A program made the translations under genes and the position numbers. A DNA stretch of 54,078 nucleotides. Origin: UBA2108 sp002713215 (GTDB taxonomy: Bacteria; Bacteroidota; Bacteroidia; Flavobacteriales_G; Salibacteraceae). Shown piece after piece: positions 24,440 to 34,380 of the stretch. The notes under the pieces were generated by a model. That model saw only the letters and a list, made by a program, of their open reading frames with translations. It was not told where the DNA came from and ran no database searches. Every line of letters starts with the position of its first letter. The first letter of the stretch is position 1. The DNA is taken from contig CALAPY010000067.1 in assembly GCA_937891015.1 (NCBI GenBank), positions 1 through 54,078 on the forward strand, read 5' to 3'.

Positions 24440-27400
24440 GAAGCACAAGAGAAAAATAGCAAGCATCTGTACATTAATATTCCTATTTGAAATATTTCCA
24501 GTTTACGAGGCAATGGCGCTTACCGGAGGTGATTCAATGCCCGAATACAGATCCTTTGAACCCGTGGCAACCACCAATATGGTTAACAACTTCAATGGGG
24601 CTTTTACTTACAACATTCCATTGATGAATGTACCCAATGGGTACCCCATTAATCTGTCCTACCACAGCGGCGAGGTTAACAACGAAGCCCTGGCATCATG
24701 GGTAGGATTGGGTTGGAACATAAACCCGGGAAGTATTGTAAAAATGAAACGGGGATTCCCGGACGAATACAACAACGCCACGGTAACTTACTTCAACAAA
24801 ATGGAAAAAAACTGGACCGTAAGTATTGGAAGTAAACCTGCAAATATGGAGGCCTTTGGACTATTAAGTGTTGGTGTTGGTGCAACGCTAAGTTACAACA
24901 ACTATAATGGGTTGGGCACCCGACTGGATTTAAATCTAGGTGTCGCAGGTGTTGCGAATCTCAATCTTTCTTCCAGCAACGGCCGGTTTGGTATGTCCCC
25001 TTCAATTAATCCAATGGCCATACTTTCTGCGGCAAAAAAAATTAAAGCCAAAAAACAGGAAAAAGATAGGATGGATAAAAACCAGCCGAACGATGACGAC
25101 AAAAGGAAAATGGAGGTTTTAAAAGACATGGAGGCTTATAGTAAAGGTTCTCAAGATAGACCAAAATACGATGTTAGTTTAAAGGCTAAAAACGATGACC
25201 TTCCTGATGGTGAAAAACCTAAAAAACCTTTGATTAGTAACCCGGGGTTTACGGTTTCGTCGGTTGAAAGTGCATCTTACCCAACCTCTTTAGCCAAATA
25301 CGATGGCCGAATGGTTTCCATTCAGGTTGATGCGGGAATGAACTTTACCTCTGTACCTATCGATGTTGAGTCGCAAATTTTTGGAAGTTATACGGTTCAA
25401 AAAAATCAACCGGTTGAAGAACTAAGTGTTTTTGGTTACAAATACAGCGAAGGAGCCTTATCAGACCCAGGAAAACTAATGGACTATTCGACCGAAAATG
25501 AAAACCCTTTTAGTAAACGGGAAAACGTTTTAGGCTATCCTTTACCCAATTACGATGTTTATTCTTTAACCGGGGAGTCCTTTGGTGGTTCCTTTCGCGC
25601 AATGCGAGGAGATTATGGGCACTACCGAAAGAATTACATCAAAAGTGAAGATTACAACGTTGATGTCGGTGCTGACGTAAACATAGCCAGTATCTTTGTA
25701 ATGCCACCAAACCCAGCTTATGTTAGCAACCTGGAGTCCACAGCAGGAGGTTCAACTTCTTATGGATACCATTATACAACCATTGGAGATTGGAAGGGTG
25801 TAAGTGCACTTCCAATAGCCACCACCAAGAATAAATTTTTAGAAGAAGGAGATTTTAATATTTCAGGGGAAAAGTACTTCCTTTCGTTCGATGGTGATAA
25901 AGCCGGTTATTATGATTTGACAACTACTTATCCCAGTAGCTATGCCGACCCCGTATTTAATGATAATCCATTTAAGGTGTCAATCCCCTCATCAGGTACA
26001 GTATCATTCTCCGGTTACTCAGGAGCCTACAAGGTGGACAAACGAGTTGGTGTAGCAAACGATGATAACGAGTTAAACAATAAACACAAAAAGCGAAGCA
26101 CTTATATTTCCGAAACCCTGGTTGAGGATTTCCCTACTACCTGGGCTTCCGATAAAGTTGGGAAATTTGAAAAAAGAACTTCCATTTTTAACAATGGAAC
26201 CCGAATTCAATACGACCACAACCAAAGCGGCTACAATCAAAAAAGCATTGCCGAGTTGGTAAGTACCAATACCGATGGTGTAAAATATGTGTATGGATTA
26301 CCGGTTTATGCAAGAAATGAACAGCAATTGACCTACAGTTTCGATTTAGCCAACAACGATCTGGACGAAACCAGCTTTGGAGAGGAAATTATTCCGCTGG
26401 TAAATTCTTCGGTGAATGAAAATGAAACCAGCAGGAAATTGGGTTATACATCATCAACCCCCTATGCCAGTGCCCATTTGCTCACCCAAATTTTAAGCCC
26501 CGATTACATTGATAGAACCGGTGATGGTCCTACGCCCGATGATTTTGGGAGCTATACACGATTATACTACCAACGGGCTTACGGTGGTGCTTCCGCTTCA
26601 ACCTGGTACCCCTATCGGTCACCATACGCAGGTGTTACCTTAGATCGGGGGTCCTTGTCTTCTAAAATGGATGACATGGGGAGTTTTTCTTCCGGAGAAA
26701 AGGAAGTTTACTACTTGTATGCCATGGCTTCGAAAACCCACATTGCCATTTTTAACCTGAACGATGGGGACCGTAAAGATGGACTGGGTGTAAACATTGC
26801 ATCTACTAGTTTAGATGCCGAAAACTATTTAAAAGCGAAACCGGCTACAACATCTAACCCAAATCAGGGAGCAAAGTTAAGGTACCTGAAAAATGTTGAA
26901 CTGTATAACATTACCGACATCAAAGACATAACTCCGGGTTCAGAAGACTTTGATATTAAATCTGCGACCGGAAACAACAACAGAAACCCAATTAAGACAG
27001 TATGGTTTGAGTATAATTATGGTTTGGCTCAAGGAACTCCAAACAATTCAGATTATGCCAGTACAAGCTCAACTGAACGGGGAAAATTAACCTTAAAAAA
27101 AGTATGGACTGAAAGCGCTGGAAAAATTCGAAGCCGAATTGCCCCATATGTTTTTCACTACGATTATCCAACTTCAAACCCCTACCCTACGCCCTATGAA
27201 TTTTCAGAAATAAATAATTTATACCTCAACCAAAACCCCGACTACGACCCCAGAAATACAGATCGTTGGGGCAATTACATGGACTATCAGGGACTACGGG
27301 ATGCACTAAGTGTTCACGGTGGAAATGCCGAACTTGCCCGATTTTGGCCCTATGTAAATCAAAACGCCATAACCCTACCTGGTATCAGTGAAGGTTATGA

Positions 27401-29888
27401 TCCTGCTGCCTATGCGTTGAAAAGAATTTCGCTTCCTACCGGAGGAGAAATTCATGTACACTACGAACAACACGACTACAATTATGTACAAAACAAGGTA
27501 GCCACTATAATGGTTCCGCTACTGGATGCTGGAACAACTTCACATGACGAAAAAAAGGCGGACAAAAAATACTACCTCAATCTGGATGCCATAGGCATTT
27601 ATCAGGGAGGATGGACCGCTACCGAATATCAGGCCTTAGCCCATCAATTGTTTGAGGCCATCAGGGTCGAAAGAAAGAGAATGTATTATAATTTCCTCTA
27701 TGGTTTGGTAAACGATGCTGACCATACAAAAAATACAAGCGATTACATTAGTGGTTATGCCCGAATTGATGGTTATGGATATGATCCCGGCAATGGAATC
27801 TTCTTTATGTTTAAGAAAAATGGTGGAACAACCTTACCCGCTGGATATACAGCCATTCCCTATGGGGGTAAAGCCAGTACCCGGGAACTTCCCCGAAAAT
27901 CCTGCAAATACTTCTATAAGTCACAACGCCGTTTAAAGGTAGACGGTTCTTCCAACGAATTGGACCAAGCTGGAAGTAGCGATAATATTGATGGAGAGAA
28001 AATTGGCAATGCCTTTACCAAAATAGCCAACATGGCCGAACAGCCATTGACATCTAAATGTAAGGACTTTGATCCGGCCATGTCATACGTTAAACTTCAG
28101 GTACCTAATGGCAATTTCAGAAGAGATCCTTATACTTCGGCTTCCAAGCACTACTCTAAACTAGGAGGCGGATTTCGGGTTAAACGAATATTGACCTTTG
28201 ATGCAATCCCCTTAGGATCCGGGGCTATTAAGTCCCTTTATGGAAGTGAATATGAATACACAACAAAACGAAATGGAGTAACCATTTCCAGCGGTGTTGC
28301 TACAAACGAACCCAATGGCGGCCGGAAGGAAAATGTTTTAGTAGATATTATCCCAAAAGATGAACAAAGCGATTTTAATGCGATCATTCATGGTAGGGAT
28401 GTTCAAAGTCAGGAAGGCCCATTGGGTGAGGGAATTCTACCGGCACCCTCCATTGGATATTCCAGGGTATTAATTCGTAATATTCACGAAGGAATAACCA
28501 ATACGGGTACAGAAGAATATACTTTCTATACGGTTAAGGATTACCCGGTTGTGGCTACCGCATCGGAAGTTACCGAATTATATAATTACCCATTGCCGTT
28601 TTCCGCTCAAATTGGTCCGGTTTCCGTAAGCTACAACCGAAAAACACCACACGTTAGTCAGGGTTACAGTTTTGTCTCTTACGACATGAACGGCAAACCC
28701 AAAACCATATCGAAATATTTGGATAAAAACACAACTATTAAAACTGCTTCTGAAATTTACGAATACTTTGAGCCCGACGATGATGTTACCGTAATGGGCA
28801 ACAACAGAATTACCAAAACCCGAAAAATGGCCGAGATGGGCCGAACAGTCGAAATTCTTTCTGAACCAAGGCAGGTTGCTGATTATACCTTTTCCGGAAC
28901 CGTCTCTGTAGACGTTTCCATTGGAGGACCTATGGTAAGTACAACTGCAGGACCCACTCTTGTACCGGCTCCAATATCGACCAACACCAAAGGTGGAGGT
29001 GCTGTGGTTGAAAACGTTTTGCGTTCGCACGTAACTTCTAAAATCATTAAATACCCTTCCCTGCTTAAAAAGGTAACGCGAACGGTAAATGGTATATCAA
29101 GTGAGAGCGACAACTTAGTCTTCGATGACAATACGGGTGATCCGGTTGTTGTCCTTTCAAAAGATGATTTTCATGGAACCTACCTTTCCCAGGATTTCAA
29201 AGGATCATGGGAATATCCCAACCTAAGGTCTAAGTTTTACAACCAAAACCTGATAATTTCAGGTAGTGGAATAACTTTTGACCCTGGTACTGCCAATGAT
29301 CCACCTACAATTGCCTTCGATAATACAAATGGTGCCTGTGGAGAACTTACCAAGTTTGTACGTGGCGATATGTTGGCCATTAAAATAAGTTCAACGGATT
29401 ATTACTACCACGTTGATGAGGTAGACTACGTAAACAACTTACTTAACCTTCAACTGTCAAAATATACAACCAGCCCTCCATCGGCTTCTACGGTTGCCTC
29501 TATTAAAATAGTTGAAAGCGGATATAAAAATCAATTGAGTACCAAAATTGGTAACATAACCTATTTTGACAAAGATGGAACACCTGCTTATATAGAAGGT
29601 TTGGGCAATTATATCACCAACACCCCCTTCCTTGCGGATTTGAACAATGCCTTAAAAAATTATGATGGAACAAGTACGGCTCCCATCTCCTTAGGAGGGA
29701 CTTATGGCAATATGAATGTAGAAAAATACTACGGTTGGTCTGCTACATTGATCAACCGTGAGGATTTTAGACATGCTACCATAAAGAATGTTGAACTGGA
29801 AGCCAGCTATGCCGGTGGTAAGGTTACACTTAAACTCAAGTCCTTTGACATTGAGTCTAACGGCACTGATTATTCAATTGAATGTTAA
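24426..29888 (+). CDS. Giant Rhs-associated secreted protein (SpvB/TcdB-like N-terminus)
   Basis: A 1820-residue protein with a signal peptide (about 1-31) and a conserved opening SFEPVATTNMVNNFNGAF, YNIPLMNVPNGYPINLSYHSG and WVGLGWNINPGSI. This opening is the mark of a Bacteroidota family that regularly precedes Rhs genes and resembles the SpvB/TcdB-type shell proteins. Many YxxY-type, YD-like strands follow (YEYTTKRNG, TEEYTFYTVKDYPV). A Lys/Asp-rich linker sits near residues 205-265. No RHS core or toxin tip is present. Such a protein may form part of a hollow cage with the 3590-residue Rhs; this is inference by family. Confidence 0.8.
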   Translation: MRIIRKHKRKIASICTLIFLFEIFPVYEAMALTGGDSMPEYRSFEPVATTNMVNNFNGAFTYNIPLMNVPNGYPINLSYHSGEVNNEALASWVGLGWNINPGSIVKMKRGFPDEYNNATVTYFNKMEKNWTVSIGSKPANMEAFGLLSVGVGATLSYNNYNGLGTRLDLNLGVAGVANLNLSSSNGRFGMSPSINPMAILSAAKKIKAKKQEKDRMDKNQPNDDDKRKMEVLKDMEAYSKGSQDRPKYDVSLKAKNDDLPDGEKPKKPLISNPGFTVSSVESASYPTSLAKYDGRMVSIQVDAGMNFTSVPIDVESQIFGSYTVQKNQPVEELSVFGYKYSEGALSDPGKLMDYSTENENPFSKRENVLGYPLPNYDVYSLTGESFGGSFRAMRGDYGHYRKNYIKSEDYNVDVGADVNIASIFVMPPNPAYVSNLESTAGGSTSYGYHYTTIGDWKGVSALPIATTKNKFLEEGDFNISGEKYFLSFDGDKAGYYDLTTTYPSSYADPVFNDNPFKVSIPSSGTVSFSGYSGAYKVDKRVGVANDDNELNNKHKKRSTYISETLVEDFPTTWASDKVGKFEKRTSIFNNGTRIQYDHNQSGYNQKSIAELVSTNTDGVKYVYGLPVYARNEQQLTYSFDLANNDLDETSFGEEIIPLVNSSVNENETSRKLGYTSSTPYASAHLLTQILSPDYIDRTGDGPTPDDFGSYTRLYYQRAYGGASASTWYPYRSPYAGVTLDRGSLSSKMDDMGSFSSGEKEVYYLYAMASKTHIAIFNLNDGDRKDGLGVNIASTSLDAENYLKAKPATTSNPNQGAKLRYLKNVELYNITDIKDITPGSEDFDIKSATGNNNRNPIKTVWFEYNYGLAQGTPNNSDYASTSSTERGKLTLKKVWTESAGKIRSRIAPYVFHYDYPTSNPYPTPYEFSEINNLYLNQNPDYDPRNTDRWGNYMDYQGLRDALSVHGGNAELARFWPYVNQNAITLPGISEGYDPAAYALKRISLPTGGEIHVHYEQHDYNYVQNKVATIMVPLLDAGTTSHDEKKADKKYYLNLDAIGIYQGGWTATEYQALAHQLFEAIRVERKRMYYNFLYGLVNDADHTKNTSDYISGYARIDGYGYDPGNGIFFMFKKNGGTTLPAGYTAIPYGGKASTRELPRKSCKYFYKSQRRLKVDGSSNELDQAGSSDNIDGEKIGNAFTKIANMAEQPLTSKCKDFDPAMSYVKLQVPNGNFRRDPYTSASKHYSKLGGGFRVKRILTFDAIPLGSGAIKSLYGSEYEYTTKRNGVTISSGVATNEPNGGRKENVLVDIIPKDEQSDFNAIIHGRDVQSQEGPLGEGILPAPSIGYSRVLIRNIHEGITNTGTEEYTFYTVKDYPVVATASEVTELYNYPLPFSAQIGPVSVSYNRKTPHVSQGYSFVSYDMNGKPKTISKYLDKNTTIKTASEIYEYFEPDDDVTVMGNNRITKTRKMAEMGRTVEILSEPRQVADYTFSGTVSVDVSIGGPMVSTTAGPTLVPAPISTNTKGGGAVVENVLRSHVTSKIIKYPSLLKKVTRTVNGISSESDNLVFDDNTGDPVVVLSKDDFHGTYLSQDFKGSWEYPNLRSKFYNQNLIISGSGITFDPGTANDPPTIAFDNTNGACGELTKFVRGDMLAIKISSTDYYYHVDEVDYVNNLLNLQLSKYTTSPPSASTVASIKIVESGYKNQLSTKIGNITYFDKDGTPAYIEGLGNYITNTPFLADLNNALKNYDGTSTAPISLGGTYGNMNVEKYYGWSATLINREDFRHATIKNVELEASYAGGKVTLKLKSFDIESNGTDYSIEC

Positions 29889-29890
29889 TT

Positions 29891-30364
29891 ATGAAAAAAC
29901 TTAGAATATTATTTCTACTGGCAGTTGTTATGCTGTTAGGGAAAACCGGGTCCTCACAGGCAACTCCTGAAATAACAGATATTACAGGTCAAGCCAAATT
30001 AAACGATACGTACACCAACATAGTTGGAGATTCGATTGACATTGGTGGAGGTGACACGCTGATTTTCACGGTCGGTATCAAATTAAAGAATGACACACTT
30101 ATCGATTCCCTGCAATACTTTATTGGCAACATTGGACAAAGCGTTACACTTACTAATGTTACGTTGGAGCCCAACACCATAGGGGGTAATCTTTATTTCG
30201 AAGAGGGAAGTAATTCCTACCCTGTCGAATACAATGGCTTGTTCCCCAATTCTGTTGAGGCGAAAGCCAGCACCATTACAACCGACATATGGGTAGATGT
30301 AAAAATTTACGCCAACGGAGAACAGGTAGATAGATCTCAATACAAATTATACTCAGTAGAATGA
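29891..30364 (+). CDS. Small secreted protein of unknown function
   Basis: The 157-residue protein starts at ATGAAAAAACTT, 9 nt after an in-frame ATG at 29882, and has a signal peptide (MKKLRILFLLAVVMLLGKTGSSQ). The mature part is beta-rich (DTLIFTVGIKLKND, QSVTLTNVTLEPN, WVDVKIYANGEQVDRSQYKLYS) and looks like an Ig- or CARDB-like single domain. It overlaps the next gene by 4 nt. Confidence 0.65.
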   Translation: MKKLRILFLLAVVMLLGKTGSSQATPEITDITGQAKLNDTYTNIVGDSIDIGGGDTLIFTVGIKLKNDTLIDSLQYFIGNIGQSVTLTNVTLEPNTIGGNLYFEEGSNSYPVEYNGLFPNSVEAKASTITTDIWVDVKIYANGEQVDRSQYKLYSVE

Positions 30365-33300
30365 AAACAACAGCTGCTTCAATATTAAGAATTGCGGGAT
30401 GCCTTCTGCTCTTTGGTGTCGGTTATAGTGCCATAGCTCAATGTCCCTTGAATACCACCTGTCTTGTAATTACTGACGCAACAGGACAAACAACAGGAAC
30501 CAACAATGCTTATCACGTTTTTAAATTGGCTGTGGATGAACTAAATAGTGGAAAAGATGTCATTATTGATGTAAATGCAGGAGCTCTTTGTGAACTGAAT
30601 CATTTTTTCAGTAATTACTATGGATACAGTTGGAACTATTTAAACCTAACCAGCAAGGGCCAGACGTTGACGGTTAGAAAATCGGGTAGTTCTTCCTCAG
30701 TTGAAGGATTTAAACTTAACGGTAAACACACAACTTTTTCCGCAGGAATTGGAGTCCTAATAAACTCAGTGGGAGGAGGTTACTTACAGCAGCTAAACAT
30801 TCAGGATTTGGAATTCGAAAATGCAACCGCAGGCACCAATGAAAGATGGTTTATAGGTGTCCCATGTAAGGAAGTATATGTATCGAACAATACCATCAAA
30901 AAGGACATTTCAATAATTAATCTTGGCTGGAACCTTCCAAAATCAATTAAGAACAACTTCTATTTAGAACGCGTTACTTTCGATAACAATACAATCAATG
31001 GAACTTCTCACTGCTTAACCTTTCTTGGTGATAACATACACATAACCATTAAAAATAACACCGTAGATAAAACCGGATTTACTTCTACTTTAAATGGCAG
31101 TCAAAAAAATGGTGCTACAGTTGACTACTATTTTAGTGGCCGCGCATTAGGCGATACATACCAACCTTCAAGAACCTCTTGTACCATCGAAAACAATACA
31201 TTCAAGAATTGTTATCATGGGCTGGAAATATTTGGAAACGGATCCAATATATTCCACAATCCCCCCTCATCAAAAGCCCAGATTCCAACAATGGTTATAA
31301 AAAATAATACCCTGGAGAGTAACCAACATGGGGTATTTCTTGTCTATCCCTACCCATCCTGGGTAGTCGATTATAACACCTTTACACTCAATCAAGTCAA
31401 CCTTTATCTTTTTGATGCTGGCGACATTTCATATACCGGCTTCAAATTGGTTGCTAAAAACACATTGGGAGTACCTGAATTTAATGGAAACAATGTTTTT
31501 GGTAATTCGGTTTCAGGAGTTGGGTTACAACTTATGAAACACATCACTAATTTCGTCTCTTTTCTGGAGCCCATCCAGGTTATTGGTTATTCGCTGCAGG
31601 ATGTCATAAAAAACACCAATGGCACGCAAACTACATTAACATCAGGTGTACATCAGGATGTAGAAATCCGTCAGAATATATTGGATATTTCAAGACTCTC
31701 TTCCACAACCTTTCCGGTTCCCTGGGATTATGGATATAAGAACGTAAACAGTCTTTCCTCATTTATGCCCTATTCTTCGCTACTTGGGTTAAGTTTTACA
31801 GGCGAAGCTCTATCCACGGTCAATTACACCTACGATGTGTATAAATCTGACGTGCGTGGTTCTCTGTTAGATTTTATAGGAACGGTAATTCACCCTGGAA
31901 ATGGAGGGCAAACCATAAATACCTACCTGCCCATTTGGTTTGGAAAGGTAAAAGTTGGCGATCGACTTGCCGTTGTTTGTACAGCGCCTGCGGTAGCATC
32001 AAATACAAGTCTGGCCGGTTCTTACAACATTGCTTATACGGAGATTGACCCATGTGCATTTAAGCCCATATTTTCGGCCACTCCCGACGTAACAACAGCA
32101 TTAAATACGGTAACCTTTAAATACCTTGGTCCAGTTGATTTTACAGGAAACTATACGCTTGATTTTGGGGACGGAACTACACCCATTCATTCGGGTACAA
32201 ACCTTGCCATAGGTTCTACCATAACCACCCATGGCTATTCGCTGACGGGCAATTATACCCCTACGTTAACCCTGTCGCCCAACAAATGTTCAAACAGCGC
32301 TCAAATCGATGTTACCATTATTGATAAGGTATGCTGTAATAACGACTATTCGGTATTGATCATCGATGGCCAGGGAAATGGTAAAATGGAAGATGAAGGA
32401 ATCTTTGTAATGAATGCCTCATCGGGTGAAATCGTATTTCAAAGTTACAACTGTCCGGGCGACTACCCTTTCGATTGTTTAAAGGCAGAACCAGTTATTA
32501 ATTCCGCAGATAATGTGGTTTCGGCAAACACGGTTACCCTCTACGATAACTGGGACTACAATGACGATGTTTATACCTATAACGGAACCATTACCGGCAA
32601 CGATTTTGAAAAGGGAAAAGCCAATCAATGGAGGGTAAAATCGACCTTTGTGTACCGCGAAGACCTGGATGCGTCCATACTGAATACTACTCCAACTGAT
32701 GACTATAAAAATTTCGATCGTGGATTATTTTCCATCAACATGTTCGACTGGCAAAACGAAGAAAACAACGACCTGGAAAAATGGGTAAAAACCAATACCA
32801 TTCTTCGGTATACACCCAATGGCAATGCCGTAGAAGATGAAAATATTGCAGGCATTCGTTCTACGGCGCTCATGGGATACAGCAAAACCAAACAAACAGC
32901 CATTGCACAAAATGCATCTTTTGGTTCCATTGCCTTTGAAAACTTTGAACGGTTTTACGCAAGTGGAGGCGCCGTTACAACCGCGACTTCCGGAACGGTT
33001 TATATGGAAGGAGGTATGGATGTGGACTTTGCCCAGGCCGATATATCCACCACGGTTTCTCATACCGGAGTTAATAGCATTAAACTAAAAAAGCAGCCTT
33101 CGGAAAATGATCCATTCTCGTTTGGAGTGGTTGAAGTAACGCCTGAAGTTCAGACCGATGGATTGATCGTTAGAATGTGGGTAAAATGTCCTGCTGGCCA
33201 AACACTGGTAAACAATAATGTTAGTGATCTCATTCTGGAGTATAAAACACAGGGAGCCGGCAGTTGGTTTTACAACGCTTACACCGGAAACAATGGATCA

Positions 33301-33681
33301 CCCATGACCAAAATTGCCAATGCAGGTGATTGGGCCTTGTATGAAGGTAGGGTCTCTCCTGCCGACCTTTACATTTTAGGAATAGGCAGTGGTGGTCCGC
33401 TTGAGTTGGCCGTTTTTGTTAAGGACCTTAAAGACTATGGAGCTGCTGTTTATATCGATGATATCCGTGCTCAACCGGCATCTTCCGAAATGATCTGTAA
33501 TGTTTTTGACCATCGCGAAAAGCTGGTGGCCACCTTCGACGATCAGCATTTTGCCTTGATCTATCAATACAACGATGAGGGTGATTTGGTGAAAAAATTA
33601 AAGGAAACGGAATTCGGAATTAAAACGCTATCACAAAGCGCTTATAACACAGGGGCTACTAACGCTCACTCAACCTACTAA
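30361..33681 (+). CDS. Secreted beta-helix and PKD protein of the Rhs operon
   Basis: The 1106-residue protein has a signal peptide (about 1-26), a parallel beta-helix region (about 90-400, with repeating NNTI/NNTF turns), a PKD domain near residues 570-650 (YTLDFGDGTTPIHSG) and a C-terminal portion with a carbohydrate-binding-like sandwich. The extreme C-terminus VFDHREKLVATFDDQHFALI then QYNDEGDLVKKLKETEFGIKT recalls the ends of proteins found next to Rhs genes in Bacteroidota, where the segment pairs with YD-repeat proteins. It sits between the two giant genes and is probably co-translated with them. Confidence 0.72.
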   Translation: MKTTAASILRIAGCLLLFGVGYSAIAQCPLNTTCLVITDATGQTTGTNNAYHVFKLAVDELNSGKDVIIDVNAGALCELNHFFSNYYGYSWNYLNLTSKGQTLTVRKSGSSSSVEGFKLNGKHTTFSAGIGVLINSVGGGYLQQLNIQDLEFENATAGTNERWFIGVPCKEVYVSNNTIKKDISIINLGWNLPKSIKNNFYLERVTFDNNTINGTSHCLTFLGDNIHITIKNNTVDKTGFTSTLNGSQKNGATVDYYFSGRALGDTYQPSRTSCTIENNTFKNCYHGLEIFGNGSNIFHNPPSSKAQIPTMVIKNNTLESNQHGVFLVYPYPSWVVDYNTFTLNQVNLYLFDAGDISYTGFKLVAKNTLGVPEFNGNNVFGNSVSGVGLQLMKHITNFVSFLEPIQVIGYSLQDVIKNTNGTQTTLTSGVHQDVEIRQNILDISRLSSTTFPVPWDYGYKNVNSLSSFMPYSSLLGLSFTGEALSTVNYTYDVYKSDVRGSLLDFIGTVIHPGNGGQTINTYLPIWFGKVKVGDRLAVVCTAPAVASNTSLAGSYNIAYTEIDPCAFKPIFSATPDVTTALNTVTFKYLGPVDFTGNYTLDFGDGTTPIHSGTNLAIGSTITTHGYSLTGNYTPTLTLSPNKCSNSAQIDVTIIDKVCCNNDYSVLIIDGQGNGKMEDEGIFVMNASSGEIVFQSYNCPGDYPFDCLKAEPVINSADNVVSANTVTLYDNWDYNDDVYTYNGTITGNDFEKGKANQWRVKSTFVYREDLDASILNTTPTDDYKNFDRGLFSINMFDWQNEENNDLEKWVKTNTILRYTPNGNAVEDENIAGIRSTALMGYSKTKQTAIAQNASFGSIAFENFERFYASGGAVTTATSGTVYMEGGMDVDFAQADISTTVSHTGVNSIKLKKQPSENDPFSFGVVEVTPEVQTDGLIVRMWVKCPAGQTLVNNNVSDLILEYKTQGAGSWFYNAYTGNNGSPMTKIANAGDWALYEGRVSPADLYILGIGSGGPLELAVFVKDLKDYGAAVYIDDIRAQPASSEMICNVFDHREKLVATFDDQHFALIYQYNDEGDLVKKLKETEFGIKTLSQSAYNTGATNAHSTY

Positions 33682-33686
33682 GTACT

Positions 33687-34376
33687 ATGAAATTTGATTT
33701 AAAATACTTACTGATCTTTTTGTTAACCGGCATTGGCTTAGGCGCATTTTCGCAAACTGACGATGAAAACCACAAGCAATTTACACAGCTTTATTCCAAA
33801 AATGCTCAGTTATTAAGCACTGGAAACCTGGAAGTTGATATTCTGTCCTTCGAAGAGTCGCAATACGGCACCGGCGATACCCTGGTAACTAAGGTTCAGA
33901 AAAAGGGGGATAAAGTAAAAATGAACAGCTTGTATTTCACGGTATTGGCCGACACCCAAATTATGGCATACGTAGTAAAAGAAAGTAGGGTGATTCACTT
34001 TGTCGAGTTAAGAGAAAACAAAACATCGAATCATATAAATGTCGATACTGCCAAAAGCCGCATATTAAATATTAAGTACCACGAAACACCATCTATTTTT
34101 ACAGCCACCTTAAACTACAAAACACCGAATAGAAATGGTGTGAACTGGGTTAAAATTCGCTTTAATAAAGCCAGTTCCTTACTGGAGGAAGTATTGGTAC
34201 AAAAAGGAAATGAAGGTTCCTACACAAGAACTTTTCAGGTTTACAAAAACTGGAACTTAAACCCTGCAAATTACCCTTTTGAAGGCGGGGTTCAGGCCCA
34301 GGTCATGAATAAAGACGGATCAACCAAAGGAATCTATTCCAACTATGAAATTAAAGGTTCAATAAATATCCATTAG
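33687..34376 (+). CDS. Secreted protein of unknown function upstream of Rhs
   Basis: A 229-residue protein with a signal peptide (LKYLLIFLLTGIGLGAFSQ). The mature region alternates beta strands (LEVDILSFEESQYGTGD, KVKMNSLYFTVLADTQIMAYVV, GVNWVKIRFNKASSLLEEVLV) as in outer-membrane lipid-carrier-like (LolA/OmpA-adjacent) folds, but I cannot assign a family. It begins 5 nt after the previous stop and ends 4 nt before the Rhs gene, so it is probably a working part of the system. Confidence 0.62.
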   Translation: MKFDLKYLLIFLLTGIGLGAFSQTDDENHKQFTQLYSKNAQLLSTGNLEVDILSFEESQYGTGDTLVTKVQKKGDKVKMNSLYFTVLADTQIMAYVVKESRVIHFVELRENKTSNHINVDTAKSRILNIKYHETPSIFTATLNYKTPNRNGVNWVKIRFNKASSLLEEVLVQKGNEGSYTRTFQVYKNWNLNPANYPFEGGVQAQVMNKDGSTKGIYSNYEIKGSINIH

Positions 34377-34380
34377 CCTT

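Noticed and set aside
28578..29030. A 150-codon reading frame on the minus strand inside the 1820-residue gene
   Set aside because: It lies entirely opposite a well-supported long gene and its translation shows no family features. The same applies to several others inside the Rhs gene, for example at 36904-37554.
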